64,000 bases of DNA, taken from positions 14,384,001 to 14,448,000 of the forward strand of contig OY992838.1 of assembly GCA_963921425.1 (NCBI GenBank), written 5' to 3'. Below, in pieces: positions 12,258 through 23,481 of the stretch (the first letter of the stretch is position 1; each line of letters opens with the position of its first letter). Both the position numbers and the translations under genes were made by a program. The DNA is from Dryas octopetala. Taxonomy: Eukaryota > Streptophyta > Magnoliopsida > Rosales > Rosaceae. The notes under the pieces are model-generated. The model did no database searches and had not been told where the DNA came from. It saw only the letters and a list, made by a program, of their open reading frames with translations.

Positions 12258-12297
12258 TACACACGCGCGCACACATATATATATATATATATATATT
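12258..12297. repeat. Compound (CA)(CG)(CA)(TA) microsatellite
   Basis: An alternating purine-pyrimidine tract CACACGCGCGCACACA continues into (TA)n. A similar compound tract occurs at 50204-50240. Confidence 0.9.
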
Positions 12298-12360
12298 AAA
12301 TTCTAGCAAGCTATATATCTCATGTGGTTTATTAGAGAACATTTTAAACTAATATATTAC

Positions 12361-12490
12361 CAGTGATTATTGCAGTGAGACGAGAAGGGACTGAGGAGCA
12401 ACAATCTTCAGTAACTTGCTTAACAGTTGATTTTGAGCCATAACCACTTGGCCCTGCAATTCCTGCTAAGTACCTCAGTGTTTCCTTCAT
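12361..12490 (-). pseudogene. Captured first exon of a TIC32-like short-chain dehydrogenase
   Basis: From an ATG at 12490 the frame reads MKETLRYLAGIAGPSGYGS and ends LTAIITG at a GTAATA donor (12360). This is the N-terminus of plant short-chain dehydrogenase TIC32-like / WW-oxidoreductase-like proteins; in the family an intron falls in the ITGATSGIG nucleotide-binding loop, matching the cut here. The 130-bp exon has no lesions, but the rest of the Rossmann fold is absent. It is co-oriented with the other captured fragments in the CACTA element. Confidence 0.75.
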
Positions 12491-12877
12491 GGGGCTCCCA
12501 ACAAAGAATCTTAGCTACCGCTGCAAAGAGACCTATTTTGGTACAAACCACATAAATCTTTATACTACATACAGAGGACGTGGGAAATTTTAGGCTACTC
12601 ATTGGACCAACCAATAAACACAAAGTGTTTGAATTTTTCTGATGCCAGTCAATGAAAATGATTGGTTGAGACCACTTATAATTACATCCAATTTCCAATT
12701 TCCAATTTCCAATTATCAAAGCCTTTTCATTTCTGAATCTATGGAAATACTCTTCCACGCAATTCCGTCCAAATTCATATAACCATATAAACAAAGTCAA
12801 AGAAACTAGTTTGCAATCTAGCCGAAGCTAAAACCAAAGCATTTCGGATACATAAAGAATCATATTCAGTTGTTTAC

Positions 12878-12975
12878 CACAAATCTTTGTCGGAGCTTCG
12901 AGCTCAAGAAGGTTCGGCTGCCTGAGAAAGATCTCCTTGGAGGCGCAGGAAATAACCCACGCTTCACGGAACGGC
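12878..12975 (-). pseudogene. Captured exon end of protein phosphatase PP1 catalytic subunit
   Basis: The minus strand reads SKEIFLRQPNLLELEAPTKI then CG, at a GTAAAC donor. PP1 catalytic subunits (plant TOPPs) have the same block just before the metal-binding GDIHGQ, with an intron near there in plant genes. APTKICG replaces the usual APIKICG. Sequence upstream (to ~13060) diverges from PP1. The CT-rich stretch 13060-13230 may be a leader. Only the N-terminal part of the phosphatase is present, with no catalytic metal ligands, so it is a fragment. Confidence 0.78.
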
Positions 12976-14979
12976 AGATGAGGGCGCGTCGTCGTCGATG
13001 GAACTTGGGGGACGAGGGTGCGCCAGATCTGGTCATTTGGTAGTGGGTAGATCTGATTCTGGGTTTGAGAGTTTGAAGGAGAGAGAGATGGCTGAGAGAG
13101 TGTTTAGGAGAGAGAGATGGCTGAGAGAGACTCAGAGAGAATGAGAGACAGAATTGGTGAATGAGTGAGGAGTGTGTCTGAAAGAGAGAGAGAAATCGTG
13201 TATGGGGGGCTTGGGGGTAGACCAAAACAGATTTTAAGTGGGAGGAAAAACTACATTAAATATCAGTTTAACTGGTTTTTATAAATTTTTTAATGAAAAT
13301 GAGTTCCATTAGATATCAGTTAAAAAACGTACTGATATATTATAGAGTTTACATATCATCAAAAAAATTAACCCATATTACAGTTTTTACGATATCAGTT
13401 TTGGAAAAAACTGATATCTATCCAGTGATATTAAAGGGGATTTTTGTAATAGTGATGTATGTTGCTTTGATTATAGTGTTATGTTGTTTTATTATTGATC
13501 TCTTATTAATTATATGCTTCAGATAAAGTTTCAATTCAAATTCAGTTTTAATTAATATTCAGTTTCAGTTCTGATTTAGCGTTGATTTATAATCTGTTTG
13601 TTATATAATATGTTTTAGCTTTGATTTTTGTTCTTGAATAGTCTTTTGCTTTGATTATAGTGTTATGTTGTTTTGTTGTTTATCTATGATTAATTATATG
13701 CTTTAGAGAAAATTTCAGTTCAAATTCAATTTAAGTTCATATTCAGTTCCAGTTCGTATTCAGTTTCAATTTTGATTTAGCTTAATCTGTTTTAGCTTTG
13801 ATTTTTATTCTTGAATAGGTCTGTTGCTTTGATTGTAGTGTTGTATTTCATGTTTTTTCAATTGAAATTGTTTTATTGTTTACTTTTAGTTACAATTTGA
13901 AGATTTAAAGATTTGAGGATTAAAGTTCTGAAGATTTTTGTTAAGTTTCAATTATAATTGAAAAAAATGCCCAACGCTATGAATTCAGACTGAAACTGAA
14001 TTTAGTCTTTAGTGAAACTGAATTAATGTAATTGTTTTTGTTTTGTCAAGTAAAGGTGTAATTATTAATTTTTTTTTTCCGTTGAAAATAATGGTGTAAT
14101 TATTCTTTTATTCTAGTTAATAATAATGTAAATTTTTTTTAGTGTAACTGAATTTCTAAAATTCAGTTTCACTAATCTACGTCAGAGTGTGTCAGCGTGT
14201 GTCAGGAGGGTAATTTAAGAATATAAGTTATAGGGGGTTTTGAGAGAATTTCTAGATGGGTGGAGGTTTAGGCAAAGTTTTTAGGTGGCTAGGGGGTTTT
14301 ATTGTAATTTTTTTATGAACAGTACATGATGGCTTGGGGTTTTGGGATAGCTAGAGAGTTTTGGGATAGTTAAGGGGTTTTTTTTAGATCTTTTAGATGA
14401 CAGGGGGTTTTGGGAGAATTTTGGGATGATTAGAGGGTTTATAATTAAAACCAAAAAATTTAAGGGAAACTTTCATTCCAGTTTTTTAATTATACCTTTT
14501 ACAGACTGAAACCTTAAGACTTTTAAAATTATAAATATACTGCTGCAAATTTTTTTATAGGATTCCAAGCCCAAAGGTTCGACAGTTCATTTTTGCTTCT
14601 CCCTCGAGTGCTTGACGCCTCTGCTCAAAATCACAGAGTTAAAACCTAAGTCTCATTCTACACTATATAAGGGTATGAGCTGAACCCATAAAGAAAAAAC
14701 CTGACAGTGGTCAAAAGGCTTTATTTAAAAAAACAAAACAAAAAAACCATAGATATTCAGTCCATAAAAGATACATAAGAAGGTGTAAACTCTAATTTTC
14801 TGAAAAAAAAAATTTAAAAAAAAAAGAAGCAAAAAGTATAAAAATATCCAGATTTGAGACCCCAAGCCACCCGATTCCAGCGACCCATTGCATAGCTGCT
14901 GTAATAATCATCTCCAGCGAGCTCTCTATTGCTGATTCTCTTTTTCCACACCATCAAGCACTGTCAATTCCCTGTCCAA

Positions 14980-15276
14980 CATCCAATGAAATGCAAAATT
15001 TGCATTAAAAACTTTGAAGATAAGACAAAAAGACTCGACTCAAGTCTAAGTCTATGAAAAACATCCTCCACCAATAACATCCAATAAAACTCTCACATCT
15101 ATCAATTTCATTGTTAACTTCCATGAGAAGATGCAAAATTTCCAATTTATACTTTCTAAAGGAAACAAGTTTCTCAATACCTCTAAGCTCAAACGCTACA
15201 TTTGTCAAAGTCATTGAGTATGATAACAAAAAAAAAATAAAAATTGCTTGCTCTCTATGGTTTGACTACCTGATAG
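14980..15276 (+). pseudogene. Receptor-kinase relic in copy A: promoter-like piece joined to 3' end
   Basis: 15164-15276 matches the last ~110 bp of the LRR receptor kinase gene (28440-28537): CAAACGCTACATTTGTCAAAG against CAAAGGCTGCATTTGTCAAAG, and CTCTATGGTTTGACTACCTGA against CTCCATGGTTTGACTATCTGA. The preceding 14990-15060 resembles sequence just upstream of that gene (24755-24812, GACTCAGGCGTATGAAAAAC). The whole LRR and most of the kinase are therefore missing, which is what a large internal deletion would leave. No function is expected. Confidence 0.65.
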
Positions 15277-16403
15277 AAATGTGCTTCTTTCCTACTTATA
15301 TTTCTGCTTGATCTTTTTATCAATCTTTTGCTATGGCTAATATGTACGTACTTTATAAAGTTAAATTTGTTTTTTCTTGTGAGAAGTTAAAAAGAATAAA
15401 ACAAGGATTTTGTTTTGTTAGATGGTTTGATAATTGATAATATGTGTTCTAAATCTTGTGATATACCATCCTTAAAGAGTAGACTCCACAAAGCTCGAAA
15501 TACTTAGTAACCAATTCATTTGGCCGAGATAATTAGATATGCAATTAAGATTAAATACTACTTTTCTTTCTTTTGTTATTGTTGGGTTTTTTCCGCGATC
15601 ATTGAAGTTTGAAGCTTGATTTTACTTTAACCATATATATATATATATATATCTATTGTTTGATAAAAGACTAGCTAGATTATCATATGATTTTTTTTTT
15701 TTTTTCTGACTAGGATTCTTTAAGATTTTTATGAATGAAATATGTTTTTTTTTCTTACCAATATGAATGCGATATGTTTGAATATGAGTAACAGTGAACA
15801 TCGACAAGGTCCACAACCTCCGTCTGAGGAAAAGTCGACTATGAGAATGAATTTTCAGTCATGCATGTGCATCATGAGCTTGAAGATTCCTTTTTACTAT
15901 CAATTTTTAAATCAATAAACCTAACCCACACCCTCATTTTAAGACCACTAAACTAAACTTTAGCTAATTAAGTTTGTACGTTCTTGTATAAGTCTTGATG
16001 TGCATTGTAGACCAAGGAGCCAAATTGTCTTGTTTGACATGTTGGTCACTTCACTCTGCAGTCTGCACCAAAGCTTGGTTTGTGTAAGAAGTAAATAATG
16101 TATTTGTGATTGATGATCCGATTTTCTAAATTATTCGTATTTTTATATATAGATCCAACGCAGACAATAAACCTAGTCCTAATTAATAATCAAGGAAAAT
16201 ATCCCTAAATCCCTATTATCACCTCAAATTCTCAATCCATATATATTACGCACCACATACAACAAAACAAATAGAACAAATTGAATGATTTTTTGGTCAT
16301 GTCACATGTGCATGAGCCCAAATATTCCCTTGTTGTCAATTCTTGAATTAATTAAACCAATGCACATGCTCATTTTAGTATGTACAAAACCAAGTAACAA
16401 TCG

Positions 16404-16675
16404 TGTTAAGCATACCAGTATGTTACAAGACTGTACACGTGTCAATAGTTTTAGTAGTTGTGCTGTTAATTCGTATACTTTGATTGTAGCCAATGATAAG
16501 CTGACATGTGGCTTAGTTGTTAGAAGTCGATCTGTTAGAGAAATGGTTAGCATTGTGACACAGTTAGCTGGGTTGCTTCTCGATGTTCTGTGTATAAATA
16601 GATTTCAGATCCTTGTGTAATCACAACTTGACCATTAATGAAAACTGTAGCTTCCTCTTCTTCTATACTCTTTCT
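16404..16675 (+). mobile_element. LTR-like relic, copy A
   Basis: The sequence starts TGTTAAGCATACCAG, has a TATA box (GTATAAATAGATTTCAG at ~16593) and continues into AATGAAAACTGTAGCTTCC with CTTCTTCTATACTC. The layout is that of a small copia LTR. It diverges from copy B at ~16680. See 22161-22457 for the better preserved copy. Confidence 0.4.
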
Positions 16676-16690
16676 TTTTGTTGGTAGTTC

Positions 16691-16884
16691 TTTTTAGAAG
16701 TTCAATCTCTTTCTCTTTTTTCCTCTCTTTCTAGCTCCCTTCCTTACAGGACCACTAGACCACTGGGGAAAGACTCTTTTTTTATTGTAATATTTTTTTT
16801 CACTGTAATTAACTTTTAATGTAATTGTTTTTTTACTGTAAAGTCTATAATTATTTTTTATTCCAATTTTTTTTATTGTTTTTT
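16691..16884. other. Junction between tandem copies A and B
   Basis: T-rich sequence with repeated TTTTACTGTAA and CACTGTAATTAA motifs. It has no counterpart at the same place beside the other copy, so it marks the duplication junction. No gene seen. Confidence 0.5.
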
Positions 16885-16889
16885 ACTGT

Positions 16890-19800
16890 AATTCATTTTT
16901 TAGTAAATAATTATAAACCCCCTAATTCTACCCTAGTTAATTCATAGCTAGCCTCCAACCATTCTTTTAGTTAATTCATAACTCCCTATTCTACTTAAAT
17001 TTTTGCCTAAACTCCCTAGTCAATGAATATACAGCTATTATTGACTTTCATTTTTGTTGTAATTTCGATTGTGCCCCTTCCCATTATGATTACTACACAT
17101 GTGCACGACCCACTTTCCAATTTCATTTATGTCATTCTCTCCTTCCCCTTTGTTTCTCTCTCTTTTGTGTTCTCTCTCCCTTTCTCCCCTCGCGGCTGTG
17201 TCTGCGCGTGCTCTGTCGTCCGGTGACAGTTGCCGGCGAGACCGATCCTGATATTCTCATCTCTCCTCCCTCTTCCTCCCCCTGTATTCCACTCTCAATG
17301 AAAGCTAGCGTCGACGCCGGATCAGGTCTAGGTAGACCCGAGCTCCCTAGCTGGCAATCTGCCGATTCCGGCAATGATGAAGTGCCGGACCACCATCGAT
17401 GGCTTCCTCTCGTCGTCCCAAGTCCACTGGTGCCATCATAAGATCTGAATGACCCCTAGGCCCGCCATTTCGAAGGAGAGAAGCCAGCGACATCCTCGCC
17501 AGCGATCTCTGTGTTTCGGCAACCATTTTCGTCGAGTCAAGTACCATCTTCTTCTCCTCGTTGTGCTCTTCACTTATTTGTGTTTGGATCGGTCCAAGTA
17601 ATTGTTGATGAATAGAAAAACCCCAAATCAAACCTCACGGCCACTGCGACGGCTCCGCCGTGAGTGGTGGTGATTAATACCTAATTTTATTCACTTTAAT
17701 TAAAATCTTTTAGCAGTTACAATTTCTATTACCTTTCCTGTGAGTTCCAAGCATATCATATATTTGTTTGATTTACCGATGATTTAGAATTTGGGGACCA
17801 ATTGAAATTATCTAGAAATTATTGTGTTGAAAGTTCCAATACAAACGGAGCATACAAAAAATTATGTCCATGAAATCTTAGTTTAATTTTTTGTTGTAAA
17901 ATATCATAGTTTAATTTATGAGCTAATTGCATGGATTGTCTTCATGGTTGTGCGTGTGTGCTTGCTTGGAATTTCTAGTATTCATGTCATATATATAAAT
18001 TCTTCTCTTTTATTTTTTCATAATAATTATTTTGCTTTTTTTTCTGCTTGTTTTGTTGGAATAAGGGTTATACATATGTATGTATGTATGTATGAATAGT
18101 TGTACAAAGCGTGATTTAACAATGAACGTTTTGTTAAGCTCTGATTATATGCTTCAGAGAAAGTTTCAATTTATATTCAGCTTCAGTTCGTATTCAGTTT
18201 CAGTTCTGATTTAGCTTTGATTTATAATCTATTTGTTATATATTCTGTTTTAGCTTTGATTTATAATCTATTTGTTATATATTCTATTTTAGCTTTGATT
18301 TTTTGTTCTTGAATAGGTCTGTTGCTTTGATTATAGTGTTATGTTATTTTGTTATTGATCTCTGATTAATTATATGCTTCAGAGAAAGTTTTAGTTCAAA
18401 TTTAGTTTCAGGTAATATTCAATTTTAGTTCTGATTTAGCTTTGATTTATAATCTGCTTTAGCTTTGATTTTTGTTCTTGAATATGTCTGTTGCTTTGAT
18501 TATAGTCTTATGTTGTTTTATTGTTGATCTCTAATTAATTATATGCTTCAGAGAAAGTTTCAATTCAAATTTAGTTTCAACTAATATTCGGTTTCAGTTC
18601 TGATTTAGCTTTGATTTATAATATGTTTGTTATATAATATGTTTTAGTTTTGATTTTTGTTCTTGAATAGGTCTGTTGCTTTGATTATAGTGTTATGTTG
18701 TTTTGTTGTTGATCTCTGATTAATTATATACTTTAGAGAAAGTTTCAGTTCAAATTTAGTTTCAGGTAATATTCAATTTCAGTTCTGATTTAGCTTTGAT
18801 TTATAAACTGTCTTAGCTTTGATTTTTGTTCTTGAATAGGTATGTTGCTTTGATTATAGTGTTATGTCGTTTTGTTGTTGATCTCTGAATAATTATATAC
18901 TTAAGAGAAAGTTTCAGGTAATATTCAGTTTCAGTTCTGATTTAGCTTTGATTTATAATATGTTTGTTCTATAATATGTTTTAGCTTTGATTTTTGTTCT
19001 TCAATAGGTCTGTTGCTTTGATTATAGTGTTTTGTTGTTTTGTTGTTGATCTCTGATTAATTATATGCTTTAGAGAAAGTTTCAGTTCAAATTTAGTTTA
19101 AGTTAATATTCAATTTCAGTTCTGATTAGCTTTGATTTATAATTTGTTTTAGCTTTGATTTTTGTTCTTGAATATGTCAGTTGCTTTGATTATTGTGTTA
19201 TGTTGTTTTATTGTTGATCTATGATTAATTATATGCTTCAGAGAAAGTTTCAGTTGAAATTCAGTTTCAATTCCTTGTAGCTTTGATTTATAATCTCTTT
19301 GTTATATAATATGTTTTAGCTTTGATTTTTGTTCTTGAATAGTCTGTTGCTTTGATTATAGTGTTCTGTTGTTTTGTTGTTGATCTATGATTAATTATAT
19401 GCTTTAGAGAAAATTTCAGTTCAAATTCAGTTTAAGTTCGTATTCAGTTCCAGTCGTATTCAGTTTCAGTTCTCATTTAACTTTGTTTTATAATCTGTTT
19501 TAGCTTTGATTTTTATTCTTGAATAGGTCTGTTGCTTTGATTGTAGTGTTCTATTTCATATTTTTTCGATTAAAATTCTTTTATTGTTTACTTTTAGTTA
19601 TAATAAGAAGATTTGAAGATTTGAGGATTGAAGTTTTGAAGATTTTTGTTAAGTTTAAGTTGTAATTGAAAAAAATGCCCAATGCTATGAATTCAGACTG
19701 AAACTAAATTTAGTCTTTAGTGAAATTGAATTGATGTAATTGTTTTTATTTTGTCAAGTAAAGGTGTAATTATTAATTTTTTTTTCCGTTGAAAAATAAT

Positions 19801-20170
19801 GGTGTAATTATTCTTTTATTCTAGTTAATAATAATGTAAATTTTTTTAGTGTAACTAAATTTCTGAAATTTAGTTTCATTGATCCACGTCAGAGTGTGTC
19901 AGAGTGCGTCAGGAGGGTAATTTATGAATATAAGTATATAAGTTATAGGAGATTTTGAGAGAATTTCTAGATGAGTGGGGGTTCAGGCAAAGTTTTTAGG
20001 TGGCTAGGGGGTTTTATTGTAATTTTTTTATGAACAGTACATGATTGCTTGGGGTTTTGGGATAGCTAGAGAGTTTTGGGATAGTTAAGGGGTTTTTTTT
20101 AAGATCTTTTAGATGACAGGGGGTTTTGGGAGAATTTTGGGATGTTTAGAGGGTTTATAATTATAACCAA
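16890..20170. mobile_element. Unclassified TIR-type element, copy B
   Basis: This is the undisrupted counterpart of the copy A element. The left edge is AATAATTATAAACCCCCTAA and the inverted right edge TATAATTATAAACCCTCTAA. About 3.28 kb, no transposase, mostly AT-rich tandem repeats. It may be a non-autonomous DNA element, or simply an old repeat whose ends are palindromic. Confidence 0.45.
18130..19560 (+). repeat. ~180-bp tandem repeat array of copy B
   Basis: Seven or eight successive imperfect units, each with AGAGAAAGTTTCAGTTCAAA, GTTCTGATTTAGCTTTGATT and TCTGTTGCTTTGATTATAGT. Some units are shortened. Alternate ones carry the extra TTTGTTATATAATATGTTTT segment, so a higher-order period of two units is likely. 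Confidence 0.85.
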
Positions 20171-20734
20171 AAAATTTAAAGGAAACTTTCATTCCAATCT
20201 TTTAATTATACCTTTTACAAACTGAAACCTTATGACTTTTAAAATTATAAATAAACTCTTATAAATATACGACTGCAAATTTTTTTATAGGATTCCAAGC
20301 GCAGAGGTTCGACAGTTCATTTTTGCTTCTCCCTCGAGTGCTTCACACCTCTGCTCAAAATCACAGAGTTAAAACATATGTCTCATGCTACACCAAATAA
20401 GGGTATGAGGTGAACCCATAAAGGAAAAACCTGGCAGTGATCAAAATGCTTTATTGAAAAAAAAAACCCATAGAGATTCTGTCCAAAAGAGATACATAAG
20501 AAGCAAAAAACCTGGCAGTGTAAACTCTAATTTTCTGAAAAAATTTTTTTTTTAAAAAAAAAAGAAGCAAAAAGTATAAAAAAATCCAGATTTGAGACCC
20601 AAACCCACCCGATTCCAGCGACCCATTGCATAGCTACTGTAATAATCATCTCCAGCGAGCTCTCTATTGCTGATTCTCTTCTTCCACACCATCAAGCACT
20701 GTCAATTCCTTGTCTAACATCCAATGAAATCCAA

Positions 20735-21015
20735 AATTTGCTTTAAAAACTTTAAAGATAAGACAAAAAGACTCAGACTCAAGTCCAAGTCTATGAAAAA
20801 CATCCTCCACCAATAACATCCAATAAAACTCTCACATCTATCAATTTCATTGTTAACTTCTATGAGAAGATGCAAAATTTCCAATTTATACTTTCTAAAG
20901 GAAACAAGTTTCTTAATACCTCTCAGCTCAAACGCTACTACATATGTCAAAGTCATTGAGTATGAAAAAAAAAAAATTGCTTGCTCTCTATGGTTTGGCT
21001 ACCTGATAGAAATTA
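20735..21015 (+). pseudogene. Receptor-kinase relic in copy B
   Basis: Counterpart of 14980-15276. 20905-21015 matches the end of the receptor kinase gene (TCTCAGCTCAAACGCTAC, GTCAAAGTCATTGAGTATGA, CTCTATGGTTTGGCTACCTGA). The region before it resembles the gene's upstream sequence. Coding potential is gone. Confidence 0.65.
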
Positions 21016-22160
21016 ATGTGCTTCTTTCCTACTTATATTTTTGCCTAATTTTTTTATCAATCTTGTGCGTTGGCTAATATGTATGTACTTTATAAAGTTG
21101 AATTTGTTTTTTCTTGTGAGAAGTTAAAAAGAATAAAACAAGGATTTCGTTTTGTTAGATGGTTTGATAATTGATAATATGTGTTCTAAATCTCGTGATA
21201 TATCATTCTTAAAGAGATAACTCCACAAAGCTAGAAATAATTAGTAACCAATTCATTTGGCCGAAATAATTAGATATGCAATTAAGATTGAATACTACTT
21301 TTCTTTCTTTTGTTATTGTTTTTTTGTTGGATTTTTTCCTCGATCATTGAAGTTTGAAGCTTGATTTTACTTTAACCATATATATATATATATATATCTG
21401 TTGTTTGATAACAGACTAGCTAGATTAGCATATGATTTTTTTTTTTTTTTATGACTACGATTCTTTTAAGATTTTTATGAATGAAATATGTCTTTTTTTT
21501 CTTACCAATATGAATGCGATATGTTTGAATATGAGTAACAGTGAACATCGACAAGGTCCACAACCCCCGTGTGAGGAAAAGTCGACTATGAGAATGAATT
21601 TTCAGTCATGCATGTGCATCTTAAGCTTGAAGATTCCTTTTTACTATCAATTTTTAAATCAATAAACCCAACCCACACCCTCAATTTAGGACCACTAAAA
21701 CTTTAGCTAAGTTTGTACTTTCTTGTATAAGTCTTGATGTGCATTACATCATGGAGCCAAATTGTCCTGTTTGACATGTTGCCATGTTGGTCACTTCACT
21801 CTGCAGTCTGCACCAAAGCTCGGTTTGTGTAAGAAGTAGATAATGTATTTGTGATCAATAATCTGATTTTCTAAAAAGAAAAAGGAGATTATTCGTATTT
21901 TTATATATAGATCTATTGCAGACAATAAACCTAATCTTAATTAATTATCATGAAAAATATCCCTGAATCCCTATTCATCACCTCAAATTCTCAGTCCATA
22001 TATTACGCGCCACATACAACGAAACAAATAGAAGGAATTGAATGATTTTTTGGTCATGTCACATGTGCATGAGCCCAAATATTCCCTTCTTGTCAATTCA
22101 TGAATTAATTAAACCAATGTACACGCTCATTTTAGTGTGTACAAAACCAAGTGACAATAG

Positions 22161-22475
22161 TGTTAAGCATACCAGTATATTACAAGATTGTACACGTGCA
22201 ATAGTTTTAGTAGTTGTGCTGTTAATTCGTTTAGTTTGATTGTAGCCTATGATAAGCTGACATGTGGCTTAATTAGTTGTTAGAAGTCGATCTGTTAGAG
22301 AAATGGTTAGCATTGTGACACAGTTAGCTGGGTTGCTTCTCGATCAATGTGCAATGTATAAATAGATTTCAGATCCTTGTGTAATCACAACTTGACCATT
22401 AATGAAAACTGTAGCTTCCTCTTCTTCTATACTCTTTCTTTTTGTTCTTTCTCTTCAATCTGTTATCAAATAGGT
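22161..22475 (+). mobile_element. LTR-like relic with degraded primer-binding site, copy B
   Basis: A ~297-bp segment starts TGTTAAGCATACCAG and ends TCTCTTCA (22457), with a TATA box at ~22357. The following ATCTGTTATCAAATAGGTCC resembles the copia pattern TGGTATCAGAGC plus AGGT that follows a 5' LTR. No internal domain or second LTR was found. This is a solo or truncated LTR at best. Confidence 0.4.
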
Positions 22476-22479
22476 CCCT

Positions 22480-23472
22480 TTAGTCTTCCTCATCCGTTCA
22501 TCATGCAATAACAGTTGATTGAAATCTCCTTCGATCTCTACCCTCTTATTCACGCTATATATATATGTCATGAGGACTTGAAGAAAAAAATAATAATTTG
22601 GATTTAACTTAATTTATACATCGACAAAGATAAGATCGAGCAAATTAAAGACTAGCTTTGACTCAAGTGTATGAAATTTCTTTCTTATAGGCACAACCAT
22701 ACTGTTTTGTGTCTCTAGCTATCTGTGTGTGTTCAGTAAGTAGTTTATTGTAACTAAAATTTGAGAGTGTTTAAGTTTGTTTTTTTTTTTTTAAATAAAA
22801 CCAAAACAGACAATTAATACAATGATAAATAAGAAGAAACACTTAAAAAAAAGAACAAACTGTTGTGTTCTAAAATTCATACTCCAGTTATATGTTTAGG
22901 CACACAAGATTCAGCATCTTCTACTCCAATTCCAATATGTGTTTTTTACCATCTTTTTCTTTTTTGGTATAAAGTGAGATTTTTGCCTCATTGAAGGTTG
23001 AACTTTAACTTTAAGATTTTCATGGATGCTTAGGATGTGACTAGTTTGTTGATTAATTAGTAACAGTGGACATTCACAATCCCCACAACCAATGCAACGA
23101 AAAGTCTATAAGAAGGTTCCCCTCAACCCCCACTTGGAAATGAATTTGTAGTCATGCATCTGCAACATGAGCTTAATTGGAGATTCCTTTTGGTTGTCAA
23201 TTCTTGAATCAATTAACCTAACGCACACGCTCATTTTAAGGCCACAAAAACATTTAATAGAAAAATAAGATTAATTTAACTAAGCTCATATTGATGATGT
23301 ACTCTGCTCGATCTTTAGTGTTTCCTATTAATTTAACCAAACCTGATGTATAGATAACCTACCTACATTATAAGGAGAAAACCTCACGAATAGGTAAATT
23401 TAGTATTTATACAATCTCACATATAGGTAAATTTCGTATTTATACCATCTAATCGATCACAAGGTGCATACA
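22480..23472. other. Degenerate third copy of the receptor-kinase flank
   Basis: 22640-22680 resembles the sequence upstream of the receptor kinase (AGACTAGCTTTGACTCAAGT). 22980-23250 resembles 15720-15960 (TTGTCAATTCTTGAATCAAT, CACACGCTCATTTTAAGGCC). A third, older duplicate of the same neighbourhood seems to lie here. No coding frame. Confidence 0.5.
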
Positions 23473-23481
23473 AATAGATAA

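Larger units (their letters stand above)
9935..13454 (-). mobile_element. Non-autonomous CACTA transposon carrying host gene fragments
   Basis: The ends are CACTACTACAAAAAAGG at 9935 and, inverted, CACTATTACAAAAATCC at 13454. They are flanked by the 3-bp direct repeat ATG (9932-9934 and 13455-13457), the hallmark of En/Spm-type elements. Subterminal regions carry many ACTGATATC/GATATCAGT motifs in both orientations. Copy B at 18470-18500 gives the empty site (CTTGAATATGTCTGTTGC). No transposase gene is present. The interior holds at least four exon-derived host fragments, all read from the minus strand, plus a nested MITE at 10884-11280. Confidence 0.92.
9590..13860 (+). repeat. ~180-bp tandem repeats of copy A, split by the CACTA element
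   Basis: Units contain CTTCAGAGAAAGTTTCAGTT, then TCAATTTCAGTTCTGATTTA, then TTTTTGTTCTTGAATAGGTC and TGTTGCTTTGATTATAGTG. They occupy 9590-9934 and resume at 13455-13860 after the transposon. Individual units differ by a few substitutions and small gaps. No coding frame persists through them. Confidence 0.85.
8350..14455. mobile_element. Unclassified TIR-type element, copy A (disrupted)
   Basis: The left edge reads TAATTATAAACCCCCTAAT and the right edge, on the opposite strand, TAATTATAAACCCTCTAAT. Both are followed by diverged runs of AAACCCC/CTAA sequence ending in TTTGCCTAAAC, giving inverted subterminal regions ~120-250 bp long. The interior holds a CT-microsatellite leader, a GC-rich stretch at 8640-8990 that resembles a 5' untranslated leader, and tandem repeats. 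No transposase was found, so this would be non-autonomous. TSDs could not be resolved. The CACTA element 9935-13454 is nested in it. Confidence 0.5.
8345..16690 (+). repeat. Tandem segmental duplication, copy A (split by CACTA element)
   Basis: Copy A matches 16885-22445 (copy B) almost base for base over long stretches: 8355-9480 with 16907-18000, 13900-15300 with 19600-21030 and 15350-16660 with 21080-22430. Once the 3.5-kb CACTA insertion is removed, A is ~4.8 kb against ~5.5 kb for B. The difference is mostly the number of ~180-bp internal tandem repeats. Each copy holds, in order, a TIR-type element, a receptor-kinase relic and an LTR-like relic. Confidence 0.9.
16885..22445 (+). repeat. 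Tandem segmental duplication, copy B
   Basis: Colinear with copy A (8345-16690) and lacking the CACTA element. It keeps the same GC-rich leader (17200-17530 versus 8660-9000), more of the ~180-bp repeats, the same 3' element end (20000-20170), the receptor-kinase relic and the LTR-like relic. Differences are scattered substitutions and short gaps, so the duplication is not brand-new. Confidence 0.9.
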
